This document shows positions 44,972-53,803 of a stretch of 64,000 nucleotides of DNA, piece by piece (position 1 is the first letter of the stretch; every line of letters begins with the position of its first letter). The position numbers were made by a program, and so were the translations under genes. The notes beneath the pieces are model-generated. The model did not search any database and had not been told where the DNA came from. It saw nothing but the letters and a program-made list of their open reading frames with translations. The DNA is from an uncultured Oscillospiraceae bacterium (lineage in GTDB: Bacteria; Bacillota; Clostridia; Oscillospirales; Oscillospiraceae): positions 62,001 to 126,000 of the forward strand of contig CAKTKU010000003.1 in assembly GCA_934572335.1 (NCBI GenBank), given 5' to 3'.

Positions 44972-45898
44972 TCACACGGTTATGAAGTTGTCGAGATAGT
45001 GCTTGGACTGGCGGATGGATTTGAGAATATCCTCGCGGCAGCTCTCGAACGCCTTGTCCTCCACCTCTATAACGGCGCAGCCGTTGAAGCGGATGTCATT
45101 GAGCGCAGAGATGAACGCCGCCCAGTTCACATCGCCCAGCCCCGGGATCTTCGGGGACATATAGTCCAGCGGGTATGCCAGCACGCCGCACTCGGCGAGC
45201 TTTTCGGGATAGAGCTTGATGTCCTTGAAGTGGACGTGTAAAATGCGGTCCTTGAATTCGTATATCGTCTTGATGTAGTCAAGCTGCTGCCAGACATAGT
45301 GGCTCGGGTCGAAGTTCAAGCCGAAGTTAGGGGACGGGATGATCTCAAAGAGGCGGCGGAATATCTCAGGCGTGCACATGAGGTTCTGCCCGCCCGGCCA
45401 CTGGTCAGCGTCGAAAAGCATCGGGCAGTTCTCTATCGCGACCTTGACGTTATTCTCCTCCGCGAGCTTTATAAGCCCCGGCCATATCTCCCTGAAGAGC
45501 TCTATGTTCTCCTCGACCGTCTTGTGCTGGTCGCGTCCGATGAACGTCGTCACCATGCCCACGCCGAGCTTGTTCGACGCCTTGATGAGCGCCTTGAGGT
45601 GCTCTATCGCGGCGGTGCGCTTGGTGAGGTCGGGGTCCATGGTGTTGGGGTAGAACGCGAGGGAGGATATGGTCATGCCCTTTTTCTCGACGTAGTCCTT
45701 CACGTACTTTGCGTACTCATCATCTGCGAGGACGCGCTCCGCGTCTATATGGCTGACGCCGGCATAGCGGCGCTCTGCCTTGCCCGCCGGCCAGCACGCG
45801 ACCTCAAGGCACTCAAAGCCCATCTCCGCCGCGGTGTCAACGGCTTCCTCAAAGCTCCACCCGTCCAGTATGGCGGTGAGCAGACCGAATTTCATCAT
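44972..45898 (-). CDS. Sugar phosphate isomerase/epimerase (TIM barrel)
   Basis: 308 residues, same fold as its neighbour but only distantly related. Metal-site strands are VAIENCPML, GLNFDPSHYVW, RILHVHFKDIKL and CAVIEVED. Two ATG codons (45898 and 45895) are equally possible; AAAGGAGA precedes them. Paired isomerases with paired dehydrogenases are typical of inositol-like or uncommon-sugar catabolism. Confidence 0.87.
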   Translation of the reverse strand: MMKFGLLTAILDGWSFEEAVDTAAEMGFECLEVACWPAGKAERRYAGVSHIDAERVLADDEYAKYVKDYVEKKGMTISSLAFYPNTMDPDLTKRTAAIEHLKALIKASNKLGVGMVTTFIGRDQHKTVEENIELFREIWPGLIKLAEENNVKVAIENCPMLFDADQWPGGQNLMCTPEIFRRLFEIIPSPNFGLNFDPSHYVWQQLDYIKTIYEFKDRILHVHFKDIKLYPEKLAECGVLAYPLDYMSPKIPGLGDVNWAAFISALNDIRFNGCAVIEVEDKAFESCREDILKSIRQSKHYLDNFITV

Positions 45899-45936
45899 AG
45901 CTCAGATTCTCCTTTTCGTCGTAATATGATAAATGT

Positions 45937-46980
45937 TTACTTGTTCTCGGGTATCTCGACCGCCGCGCCCAGCCCAGACGAGCGGAGGGAGGCGAACACC
46001 GCGCGCATGGCGTAAAGCGCGTCCTTGCCGGTGACGGCGGGCGCGGTGTGGTTCTTGAGACAGTCTATCCATGCGTCTATAACGCCGGACTTTGTCTGGT
46101 TGTCGTTCGTCTGTATCTGCTCAACGTCGTACAGCTCGCGCGTGCCGTCAGCAAGCGTGACGACGATGGAGTGCGCGGGGTCATCGTATATCTTCATGAT
46201 GCCCTTTGTCCCGTAGAGAACGGTGGAGTTATCCTCCGCGCCGTAGAATGTCCAGCTCGCGGTCATCGTGCCGACGATGCCGCCGGTCATCTCATAGATG
46301 CACATGGCGTTGTCGTCCACGCCGATAAGCTCACCATTCTCGCCGCGCTTATCCAGCGTTGCTACCTTTGCCGTCGTGCGCACGACGCGCTCACCGGTGA
46401 GGTAGTGGATGAGGTCGGTCTTGTGCACGCCGAGGTCTGCCATCGCCCCCATCGCCGCCTTGCTCTTGTCGAAGAACCAGGTGTTCTTGCCGGGGTTGAT
46501 GCTCCATGTCTCGGGTCCACCGTGACCGAAGGTCGTGCGGAAGGTGACGATGCGGCCTATCGTGCCCGCGTCGATGAGCGCCTTTGCCTTGACGTGCGCC
46601 TTGGCAAAGCGCTGGTTGTGCGCGATCATGAGCGTTCTGCCCGTCTCCTTGGCGACCTTGACCATCGCCTCGCAGTCCTCCGGCGTGACTGCCATGGGCT
46701 TTTCACACAGCACATCCTTGCCCGCGCGCATCGCCTTTATGGCAAGCTCCGCATGGGCGTAGTTCGCCGCGCACACGCTCACAGCGTCGATCTCGGGATC
46801 GGCCAGCAGCGCCTCCGGCGTATCGTACACCTTGCCGCCGTATTTCGCCGCCATGTCCTCCGCGCGCTTTCTCGTCGGGTTATAGAATGCCGCAAGCTCA
46901 CAGTCCGGGTTTGCCGCGTACTCCGGGATATGCCGCACCTGCGCGATCTTCCCGCACCCCAGTATGCCTATTTTTATCAT
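45937..46980 (-). CDS. Gfo/Idh/MocA-family oxidoreductase (first of two)
   Basis: 347 residues. It has the Rossmann motif GILGCGKIAQVRH at the N-terminus, CEKPMAVTPEDCEAMVKVA near 95 and HNQRFAKAH after it, the usual substrate loop. GAAAGGAGAC precedes the ATG. It is the first enzyme gene after the permease, separated by a 90-base gap with a hairpin. Confidence 0.9.
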   Translation of the reverse strand: MIKIGILGCGKIAQVRHIPEYAANPDCELAAFYNPTRKRAEDMAAKYGGKVYDTPEALLADPEIDAVSVCAANYAHAELAIKAMRAGKDVLCEKPMAVTPEDCEAMVKVAKETGRTLMIAHNQRFAKAHVKAKALIDAGTIGRIVTFRTTFGHGGPETWSINPGKNTWFFDKSKAAMGAMADLGVHKTDLIHYLTGERVVRTTAKVATLDKRGENGELIGVDDNAMCIYEMTGGIVGTMTASWTFYGAEDNSTVLYGTKGIMKIYDDPAHSIVVTLADGTRELYDVEQIQTNDNQTKSGVIDAWIDCLKNHTAPAVTGKDALYAMRAVFASLRSSGLGAAVEIPENK

Positions 46981-47024
46981 GATCCGTCTCCTTTCAAAAA
47001 ACTGAAAATCTGTTTATAGTCATA

Positions 47025-47054
47025 GTGCGAGGGAGGTTTTCTTCTCCCCCGCAC
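47025..47054 (-). promoter_or_regulatory. Intercistronic hairpin between permease and dehydrogenase
   Basis: GTGCG..GGGAGG (47025-47036) pairs with CTCCC..GCAC (47043-47054). No T-run, so it is probably a partial attenuator or a processing site that separates transport from enzyme expression. Confidence 0.45.
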
Positions 47055-47070
47055 CTACGGTCTTATTATA

Positions 47071-48108
47071 TCACACGTTGTCCTTCTTCTGCAGGAGCAC
47101 CGCAAAGATAATTATCGCGCCCTTGATGGCGTCGCACAGGAAGGTCGGCACGCCGACAGAGTTGAGGATATTGTTCATCACGCCCATGATGAGCATACCA
47201 ACAAACGCGCCCACAAGGCTGCCTCTGCCGCCCGCCATGGATGTGCCGCCGACGATGACTGCGGCGATCGCGTCCATCTCATAGCCGGAGCCCGCGTTCG
47301 CATAGTCCATGGAGCCGATACGCGACACGTAGATGATCGCGGCAATGGCGCACATAACGCCGCCGAGGGCGTAGATGCGGCGCTTGACAGAGTTGACATT
47401 GATGCCGGAGAGCTTCGCCGCGCGCTCGTTGGAGCCGATGGCGATGGTCTGGCGGCCGAAGGCGGTCTTCTTGAAGATGATGTGCATTATAATGACTATC
47501 GCCAGCCAGTAGATTATCGGGAGGATGACCTGCCCGCCGATCTTGGCGGAGGCGATGAGCTTGAACCCGTCGGGAACCTTGGGGTTGAAGTTTTTGGTGA
47601 GCTGCTGCGTGACGGAACGGAAGATCTTCATCGTGCCGAGAGTGGCGATGAACGGGGGCAGCTTGCCGTAGGCGACGAGAGAGCCGTTGAGCGTGCCGAG
47701 GACGTAGCCCGCCGCAATTATCACGACGCACGCGATGGCGTAGGCCGGCGCGCCGGTGATGCCCATGCCGACGAGAAGTCCGTTCGTCGGCTCGATGAGG
47801 TACATCAGTATCGCGCCCAGCGCGCACAGCATGGAGCCGACCGAAAGGTCGATGCCGCCGGAGATGATGATGAAGCACATACCCAGCGCGATAACACCGG
47901 CGTAGGTGTTGTTTCTGAGGATGTTCAGCCACGCCATGCCAAGCTTGCCGAACATTGCGCCAAACGAGCCGCCGTTGATGAACATGACGACCGCCTGAAT
48001 AAGCACCATGACCAGCAGCGCAAACAGCGTGGACACCATATGGTTGCGCGCCCACAGCTCCTTCACATTCGCCGCGAAGCCCTTGTTTTCCAGCTTTTTA
48101 TTCTCCAT
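47071..48108 (-). CDS. Sugar ABC transporter permease, RbsC type
   Basis: 345 residues from the ATG at 48108, one base after the stop of the ATPase gene, so coupled translation is likely. It is a BPD_transp_2 protein with about nine membrane segments: NTYAGVIALGMCFIIISGGI, then DLSVGSMLCALGAI, and the cytoplasmic loop AIGSNERAAKLSGINVNSVK. The family imports ribose, galactose, xylose or inositol; which one is not clear. Confidence 0.9.
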   Translation of the reverse strand: MENKKLENKGFAANVKELWARNHMVSTLFALLVMVLIQAVVMFINGGSFGAMFGKLGMAWLNILRNNTYAGVIALGMCFIIISGGIDLSVGSMLCALGAILMYLIEPTNGLLVGMGITGAPAYAIACVVIIAAGYVLGTLNGSLVAYGKLPPFIATLGTMKIFRSVTQQLTKNFNPKVPDGFKLIASAKIGGQVILPIIYWLAIVIIMHIIFKKTAFGRQTIAIGSNERAAKLSGINVNSVKRRIYALGGVMCAIAAIIYVSRIGSMDYANAGSGYEMDAIAAVIVGGTSMAGGRGSLVGAFVGMLIMGVMNNILNSVGVPTFLCDAIKGAIIIFAVLLQKKDNV

Positions 48109-48109
48109 C

Positions 48110-49615
<1,506 letters not shown>

Positions 49616-49700
49616 GTTATCACATCCAGTTATAGTATTAATGCATACTCCGCACAGAGCCGCCGCCGGGAACGTTTCCGGCGGTGCCTCTCTGCGGAAA

Positions 49701-49731
49701 AGGGGCTATGGCTATAAAGCCATAGCCCCTT
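49701..49731 (-). terminator. Attenuator-type hairpin between rbsB-like and rbsA-like genes
   Basis: A 12-base perfect stem, GGGGCTATGGCT (49702-49713) with AGCCATAGCCCC (49718-49729), followed on the minus strand by TTTTCC. A second GC-rich hairpin (about 49660-49700) lies beyond it. Partial read-through would give more binding protein than ATPase and permease. Confidence 0.75.
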
Positions 49732-49755
49732 AAGGTTTCGCTTGTTTTTGCTGGA

Positions 49756-50781
49756 TCAGTAAACAGTGTTCTCCGGATCGAGGAACTCTGCAACGTTGTC
49801 AGCGGACACGATGGTGGTGGGGATGATGGTGGTCTGCTCGGGGTTCTCGCCGTTGAGCAGCTCAATGCCGACCTTGATCGCATCCTGGATCATGGACGGG
49901 CTGTACAGAGCGGAGCACAGGCCGAGGTCTGCATACTGCTCGTCCGCGATCATGCCGAAGTACTCCTGGCATCCGCCGCCGCCGGTGATGGCCTTGATGT
50001 CGGTGCGGCCAGCCTCAGTGATGGCAGTGATGCAGCCCATGGAGGTCTCATCGTCCATGGAGTAGACAGCGTCGATCTGGGGGTACTTCTCAAGAGTGTC
50101 AGCCATAGAGGCAAGACCGTCGTCACGGGAGAAGCTGTTCACAGCGATCTCAAAGATGTTGGTCTTGTCGTAGCCGATCTCGTCAAGATAAGCGTAGAAG
50201 CCTTCCTTGCGCAGCTCGCAGACGGAGCCGGAGGAGGGGACGTCCATAACAGCGATGGTAGCAGCGTCGCCGACCTTCTCAGTGATGAACTTCGCGGACT
50301 GGTAGCCCATGTCGTAGTTGTCGCCGGTGACCTTGTAGATGCCCTGGCAGTCAACGTCGATATCGAAGTTGACAACGGGGATGCCGGAGTCAATGATCTC
50401 CTGCATGGCGGTCTCCATGCCTTCCCACTGCGGGAAGGAGACGATGAGGGTGGCGCCCCACTCGACGAGGTCGCTCAGACCGGCCTGCATCTCGGCAGCG
50501 TCGGCAGAGGTGCTGACCTTGTACTCAAGGCCGTTGTCCTTGCAGTACTTCTCTGCGTAGTAAGCAACACCTGCGACCCAGCCGTGGGTGACAGCAGGAG
50601 CGGCAATACCGACCTTGATTTCGGGAGCGGCAGCCTCTTCGGCGGCGGGAGCAGCGTCCTCTGCGGCGGGAGCCTCAGCAGCGGGAGCTTCCTCGGTCGT
50701 CGTGGGAGCGGCCTGCTGACCGCAAGCGCACAGCGCGAAGACCATGCACAGTGCGAGCATCAGTGCGAGAAACTTTTTCAT
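49756..50781 (-). CDS. Sugar ABC transporter binding lipoprotein, RbsB type
   Basis: 341 residues from the ATG at 50781 (GGAGG about nine bases before it). Signal peptide with lipobox LCAC (Cys about 20), a long Ala/Glu/Pro linker, then the Peripla_BP_4 fold: VKVGIAAPAVTHGWVAG-type first strand, SGIPVVNFDIDVDCQGIYKV, SGSVCELRKEGFYAYLDE and VYSMDDETSMGCITAI. It is the first gene of the operon and is highly expressed if the downstream attenuator works. The ligand is unknown. Confidence 0.9.
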   Translation of the reverse strand: MKKFLALMLALCMVFALCACGQQAAPTTTEEAPAAEAPAAEDAAPAAEEAAAPEIKVGIAAPAVTHGWVAGVAYYAEKYCKDNGLEYKVSTSADAAEMQAGLSDLVEWGATLIVSFPQWEGMETAMQEIIDSGIPVVNFDIDVDCQGIYKVTGDNYDMGYQSAKFITEKVGDAATIAVMDVPSSGSVCELRKEGFYAYLDEIGYDKTNIFEIAVNSFSRDDGLASMADTLEKYPQIDAVYSMDDETSMGCITAITEAGRTDIKAITGGGGCQEYFGMIADEQYADLGLCSALYSPSMIQDAIKVGIELLNGENPEQTTIIPTTIVSADNVAEFLDPENTVY

Positions 50782-51041
50782 TCTGGTTTTTCCTCCATAA
50801 AAATTTTGTATATTCAAAGGCTTTCGCCTAAGAACCCCTATGTAACCGGCCGTCGTTCATGTGCACATTGCACATGAACGAAACACGGCCGTGTTTCGTT
50901 TGCCCCTCCGGGCGGCATATTTTCGGCATAAACTGCCGCTTTATACGTGTTTCTTCGTCTTTTTCAACATTTGCGGACGGTTTTCCATACCGTCCCACGC
51001 GAAATTCTGTCTCTTTTGCACAGAATTTATGCCTTCTGAAC
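50782..51041 (-). ncRNA. Structured 260-nt leader of the sugar operon
   Basis: The transcribed leader between the promoter and the rbsB-like gene holds at least five dyads. AAATTCTGT/ACAGAATTT (51002-51030) and GGACGGT/ACCGTCC (about 50974-50995) come first, then GCGGCA/TGCCGC (about 50911-50938). A perfect 24-base palindrome at 50877-50900 (half AACGAAACACGG) overlaps an 11-base perfect stem with 3-base loop at 50855-50879 (GTTCATGTGCA). GGCCGT at 50848-50853 can pair with ACGGCC at 50885-50890, so the last two structures are mutually exclusive. I recognise no known riboswitch class. Confidence 0.55.
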
Positions 51042-51047
51042 AAGTGC

Positions 51048-51076
51048 AATATACCACAATTTAACCCTAGTGTCAA
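51048..51076 (-). promoter_or_regulatory. Promoter of the sugar ABC operon
   Basis: TTGACA (51071-51076) and TATATT (51048-51053) on the minus strand with a 17-base spacer. Another TTGACA lies 17 bases further upstream. Confidence 0.8.
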
Positions 51077-51144
51077 CAAAGACGTGTCAAAACTTTCGCA
51101 CTATCCCGCGGATTTTACGCACATTTCACATTTCATCCCGCCGC

Positions 51145-51174
51145 TTGCAATGCGCGGGCGGAATGTAGTATACT
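51145..51174 (+). promoter_or_regulatory. Promoter of the Nif11-like gene
   Basis: TTGCAA (51145-51150) and TATACT (51169-51174) with an 18-base spacer; the -10 lies in the palindrome TAGTATACTA. Confidence 0.55.
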
Positions 51175-51215
51175 AATAATAGATACAACGAAAAAATTTT
51201 ACGGAGAATGCGGCA

Positions 51216-51542
51216 ATGAATGAAAACGTCATAAAATTCTTTGAGCGTTACGACGCGGACGAGGCGCTGCGCGCTCGCGTCGCCGAGGCGGAGGCGAATT
51301 ACCCCGGCTCTCTGGAGATACGCGAGGCGCTGTGCGAGGCGGTACTGCTGCCCATTGCGCAGGAGATCGGGCTCGCGTTCACGCTGGACGATCTGCGCAA
51401 GTATGAGACGCGCGAAAAGATGACGCGCGCCACGCAGGATGTCGACAAATGGCTCGCCGAGCCGGACGACGGCGGGGACAGCTACTGGCTGCTCGACCGC
51501 GGCTGGTCGGACGATGAGGCGAAGTTTTGCGGCGACAATTGA
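51216..51542 (+). CDS. Nif11-like small protein
   Basis: 108 residues. The N-terminal 65 resemble the Nif11 domain: VIKFFERYDADEALRARVAE, a middle stretch, then LLPIAQEIGLAFTLDDLRKYE. In other bacteria this domain stands alone or acts as a leader for modified peptides. Here there is no double-Gly cleavage site, but the last 35 residues are rich in Asp, Gly and Trp and end KFCGDN. No lanthipeptide or radical-SAM modification enzyme is nearby. It is a monocistronic unit between a promoter and a strong terminator; function unknown. Confidence 0.6.
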   Translation: MNENVIKFFERYDADEALRARVAEAEANYPGSLEIREALCEAVLLPIAQEIGLAFTLDDLRKYETREKMTRATQDVDKWLAEPDDGGDSYWLLDRGWSDDEAKFCGDN

Positions 51543-51557
51543 AAAGTGAACAGGCGC

Positions 51558-51593
51558 AAAAAATCAGGGGCAGGCTCATGCCCCTGATTTTTT
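51558..51593. terminator. Bidirectional terminator
   Basis: AAAAAATCAGGGGC (51558-51571) is fully complementary to GCCCCTGATTTTTT (51580-51593). It serves the Nif11-like gene and the convergent anti-sigma gene. Confidence 0.93.
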
Positions 51594-51601
51594 CGTTTCT
51601 A

Positions 51602-52444
51602 TCACCCGCGTCCGGGCTCCAGTATGCTTATGGTCTCGGCAACATCCGAGGGCGGATTTGGCGTGTCGCTCTCGCGCACCTCCAGCTCGCGCGCGATATG
51701 CTCCAGCGTCTCCATGTCGCTCGTGCCCTTTACCGTGAGCAGATACCCCCGCTCCGCGTCAAAGAGGAGGATGTAGTTTGCCTTGTCCATCCAAGCGAAC
51801 ATCTCGCTCTCGGAGTAGTCCGAGGTTATTTTCTGCACGTGCCACACGCCCCAGTCCGTCTCCTCCACGATCTCCGCCTTGCCGCTGAGGACGTACTGCG
51901 CCTTGTATGTCGTTGGCACGCTGCCGGAAGTTATGATATACGGCAGCTCCGCGCTGGTCATGTCGCCCTCGTCGGCAAGATAGCCTGTCCAGCCGTCCTC
52001 GTCCGTCCCGCCGAAGGTCGGCTCGCTCGGCAGCCAGAAGCAGCGGAGCTCCGGCTTGTTATGCGTCTGCGCAGGTCCGGTGAACGTGAACACCATGCTC
52101 GCCTCCGGATAGCTCAGCTTCTGCTGCTCGGTGATGTTCCCGTCCTCGTCCACGAACGTCCAGTAGCCGGAGACGGTCTCCCCCGCCTGAACGTCACGCC
52201 TGTCCATCGTGAAGCTCGCCACGGCGTAAGCCGTCGCAGTTAATAGTGCCGCGATCGCGGCGGCGAGCAGCAGCGTGCGCGCGGTCTTTCTCGCGCGTCG
52301 CGCGCCCTTCTTCTCCGGCGCGGCAGCGCCGATGCTTTCAAACACAGCGGCCTTTATCCGCGCCGTGCGCGCCTCGTCCGCCGCGCCTATCGTCACATTC
52401 TCCGGGCAGATGTCGCCGCAGATATCAGTTATATATACTTTCAA
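51602..52444 (-). CDS. Anti-sigma-factor-like membrane protein
   Basis: 280 residues, with a short cytoplasmic part (about 55 residues), one membrane segment (ARTLLLAAAIAALLTATAYA, about 54-74) and a C-terminal extracytoplasmic domain resembling DUF4367 (WHVQKITSDYSESEMFAW, ILLFDAERGYLLTVKGTSDM). It overlaps the end of the ECF sigma gene by 20 bases, so it is very likely its membrane-bound partner. No Zn-binding HxxxCxxC anti-sigma motif is visible. Confidence 0.72.
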   Translation of the reverse strand: MKVYITDICGDICPENVTIGAADEARTARIKAAVFESIGAAAPEKKGARRARKTARTLLLAAAIAALLTATAYAVASFTMDRRDVQAGETVSGYWTFVDEDGNITEQQKLSYPEASMVFTFTGPAQTHNKPELRCFWLPSEPTFGGTDEDGWTGYLADEGDMTSAELPYIITSGSVPTTYKAQYVLSGKAEIVEETDWGVWHVQKITSDYSESEMFAWMDKANYILLFDAERGYLLTVKGTSDMETLEHIARELEVRESDTPNPPSDVAETISILEPGRG

Positions 52445-52982
52445 CGCTGTACCCCCTCTCCGTCAGATATGCCTTCAAGCGTTTCCTGCCGCGGGCGAGC
52501 TTTGTGCGCACCGTGGCGGCGTTCATGTCCATGTCGGCGGCAATGTCCTCCGTCTTCTGATAGAGGAAGTAGTGCCGCTGGAATATCTCCCTGTCCGGCT
52601 GGGGCAGGCTGTCCACCGCGCGGCGCGCCGCCTCGCCCAGCTCGCTGACGATGTACTGCTCCTCCGGCAGCGTGCAGTCCGCCACGGGGACATCGTCCTG
52701 CAAAGGCTCGCTTATGCGCATCGCGCGCAGGCGGGACTTCGCCTTGTTGCGGGCGATGGCGGCGATGTACGCTTTCAGCGCCCCGCTCCCGGCGTTCAGG
52801 CGATTGTACCACAGCGCCGTAAACACGTCCGCCGTTATCTCCTCCGCGTCCTCCTCGCCCAGCATCCCACCGAGCACATTGGACACGATGGCGTAGACAT
52901 ACGGCGTATACTGCTCTATTATCTCCGCCAGCGCCGCCGTGTCGCCCCGGTGCAGCCGCGCGACAAGCTTTTTCTCGTTCAT
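52425..52982 (-). CDS. ECF-type RNA polymerase sigma factor
   Basis: 185 residues from the ATG at 52982. Region 2 is at about 20-85 (EDAEEITADVFTALWYNRL, LKAYIAAIARNKAKSRLR) and region 4 at about 115-170 (SLPQPDREIFQRHYFLYQKT, then the helix-turn-helix EDIAADMDMNAATVRTKLAR). The long frame from 53021 would run back into the lipoprotein gene; GAGGGAGCG precedes the chosen start. The stop of the lipoprotein gene lies four bases upstream. Confidence 0.88.
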   Translation of the reverse strand: MNEKKLVARLHRGDTAALAEIIEQYTPYVYAIVSNVLGGMLGEEDAEEITADVFTALWYNRLNAGSGALKAYIAAIARNKAKSRLRAMRISEPLQDDVPVADCTLPEEQYIVSELGEAARRAVDSLPQPDREIFQRHYFLYQKTEDIAADMDMNAATVRTKLARGRKRLKAYLTERGYSVESIYN

Positions 52983-52986
52983 CGCG

Positions 52987-53661
52987 TCACGCTCCCTCCG
53001 ATGTCCACACGGTCTCGTCAAAGCGCTCCTTTACGCTGTCCCACAGCCGCTCCACGTAATACAGCCCGTCGACCTGCCCGCTCAGCTCCCACAGCCTCGC
53101 CGGGGTGACGGTGATGATGCAGACGTAGTCCTTCATTTCCTCGCCGTCCTCTATGCTTGACTCGGCGCACACCCGCACCGGGCAGCCGAGCGCGGCAAAG
53201 GTCTCCGCCGTCTTCATATCATACTCGTTTCTGAGGCGCGTATACTCGTTCATGTCGGTGATCATGCCATCTTCGCTTATCGCTTCCGTGCGCTTGTCGC
53301 CGTCCGCGCCGGGTTCCGGGTGAATGACGAAATCGCGCGGCTCGTCCTGCGCCCACTCGTGGAATTCCTCCATGTCGTCCCTGCGCAGGAAGAAGCTGCC
53401 CTCGCGCTTATAGATCTGCTCCAGCACCTCATCCCAGCTTTCGTAGATCTGGTTATCGCTCTGCTCCCGCGCGTTTTGGCTCTCCGCCATCTCCCGCTCC
53501 TGTGTCTCGGAAAAATAGCTGTCCGTGCGGATGAACGGCGTCTCGTCCGCGCCGTGGCTGCCCTCTTCGAGCGTCGGCGTGGTCTGCCGCGCCGCGCCCG
53601 CGCAGCCCGCCAGCGGCACTGTGAGCACAGCGCACAGCAATAACGCCAAAAGTCTTTTCAT
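52987..53661 (-). CDS. Lipoprotein, first gene of the ECF operon
   Basis: 224 residues with a signal peptide and lipobox LAGCAG (Cys20). The rest is hydrophilic, with many Glu and Asp, and ends in DYVCIITVTPARLWELSGQV, DGLYYVERLWDSVKERFDE. I do not recognise a family. Because it precedes the sigma factor and shares its transcript, it may sense or be the target of the same envelope signal. Confidence 0.65.
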   Translation of the reverse strand: MKRLLALLLCAVLTVPLAGCAGAARQTTPTLEEGSHGADETPFIRTDSYFSETQEREMAESQNAREQSDNQIYESWDEVLEQIYKREGSFFLRRDDMEEFHEWAQDEPRDFVIHPEPGADGDKRTEAISEDGMITDMNEYTRLRNEYDMKTAETFAALGCPVRVCAESSIEDGEEMKDYVCIITVTPARLWELSGQVDGLYYVERLWDSVKERFDETVWTSEGA

Positions 53662-53716
53662 CTTTTCGCCCCTTTCTCATCGGCATTGTGTTGTGTTTTG
53701 GCCTTTCACCTATATA

Positions 53717-53742
53717 AACGCGCCGCGGCGGGAAAATGTTTC
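53717..53742 (-). promoter_or_regulatory. Probable ECF-dependent promoter (autoregulation)
   Basis: On the minus strand GAAAC (53738-53742) and CGTT (53717-53720) stand 17 bases apart, close to the -35 AAC and -10 CGT pattern of sigma-W/X-type promoters. It lies 56 bases upstream of the lipoprotein gene that heads the sigma operon. No good sigma-A promoter is seen there. Confidence 0.5.
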
Positions 53743-53760
53743 GTCTTTCGGAAAAATTTT

Positions 53761-53790
53761 AAAGCAGCGGCACAAAATGCGCCGCTGCTT
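53761..53790 (-). terminator. Terminator of the SGNH hydrolase gene
   Basis: AAGCAGCGGC (53762-53771) pairs with GCCGCTGCTT (53781-53790), followed on the minus strand by TTTAAAATTTTTCC. Confidence 0.85.
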
Positions 53791-53803
53791 CGGGTTTAAC
53801 TCT

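Noticed and set aside
50855..50900. CRISPR-like or repeated palindromic array
   Set aside because: Two overlapping dyads only; no repeated unit with spacers anywhere in the window.
50877..50940. c-di-GMP-I riboswitch suggested by GGGGCAAACG in the rbsB-like leader
   Set aside because: Only a short resemblance to the GGGCAAACC motif; the other conserved elements and the helix order do not fit.
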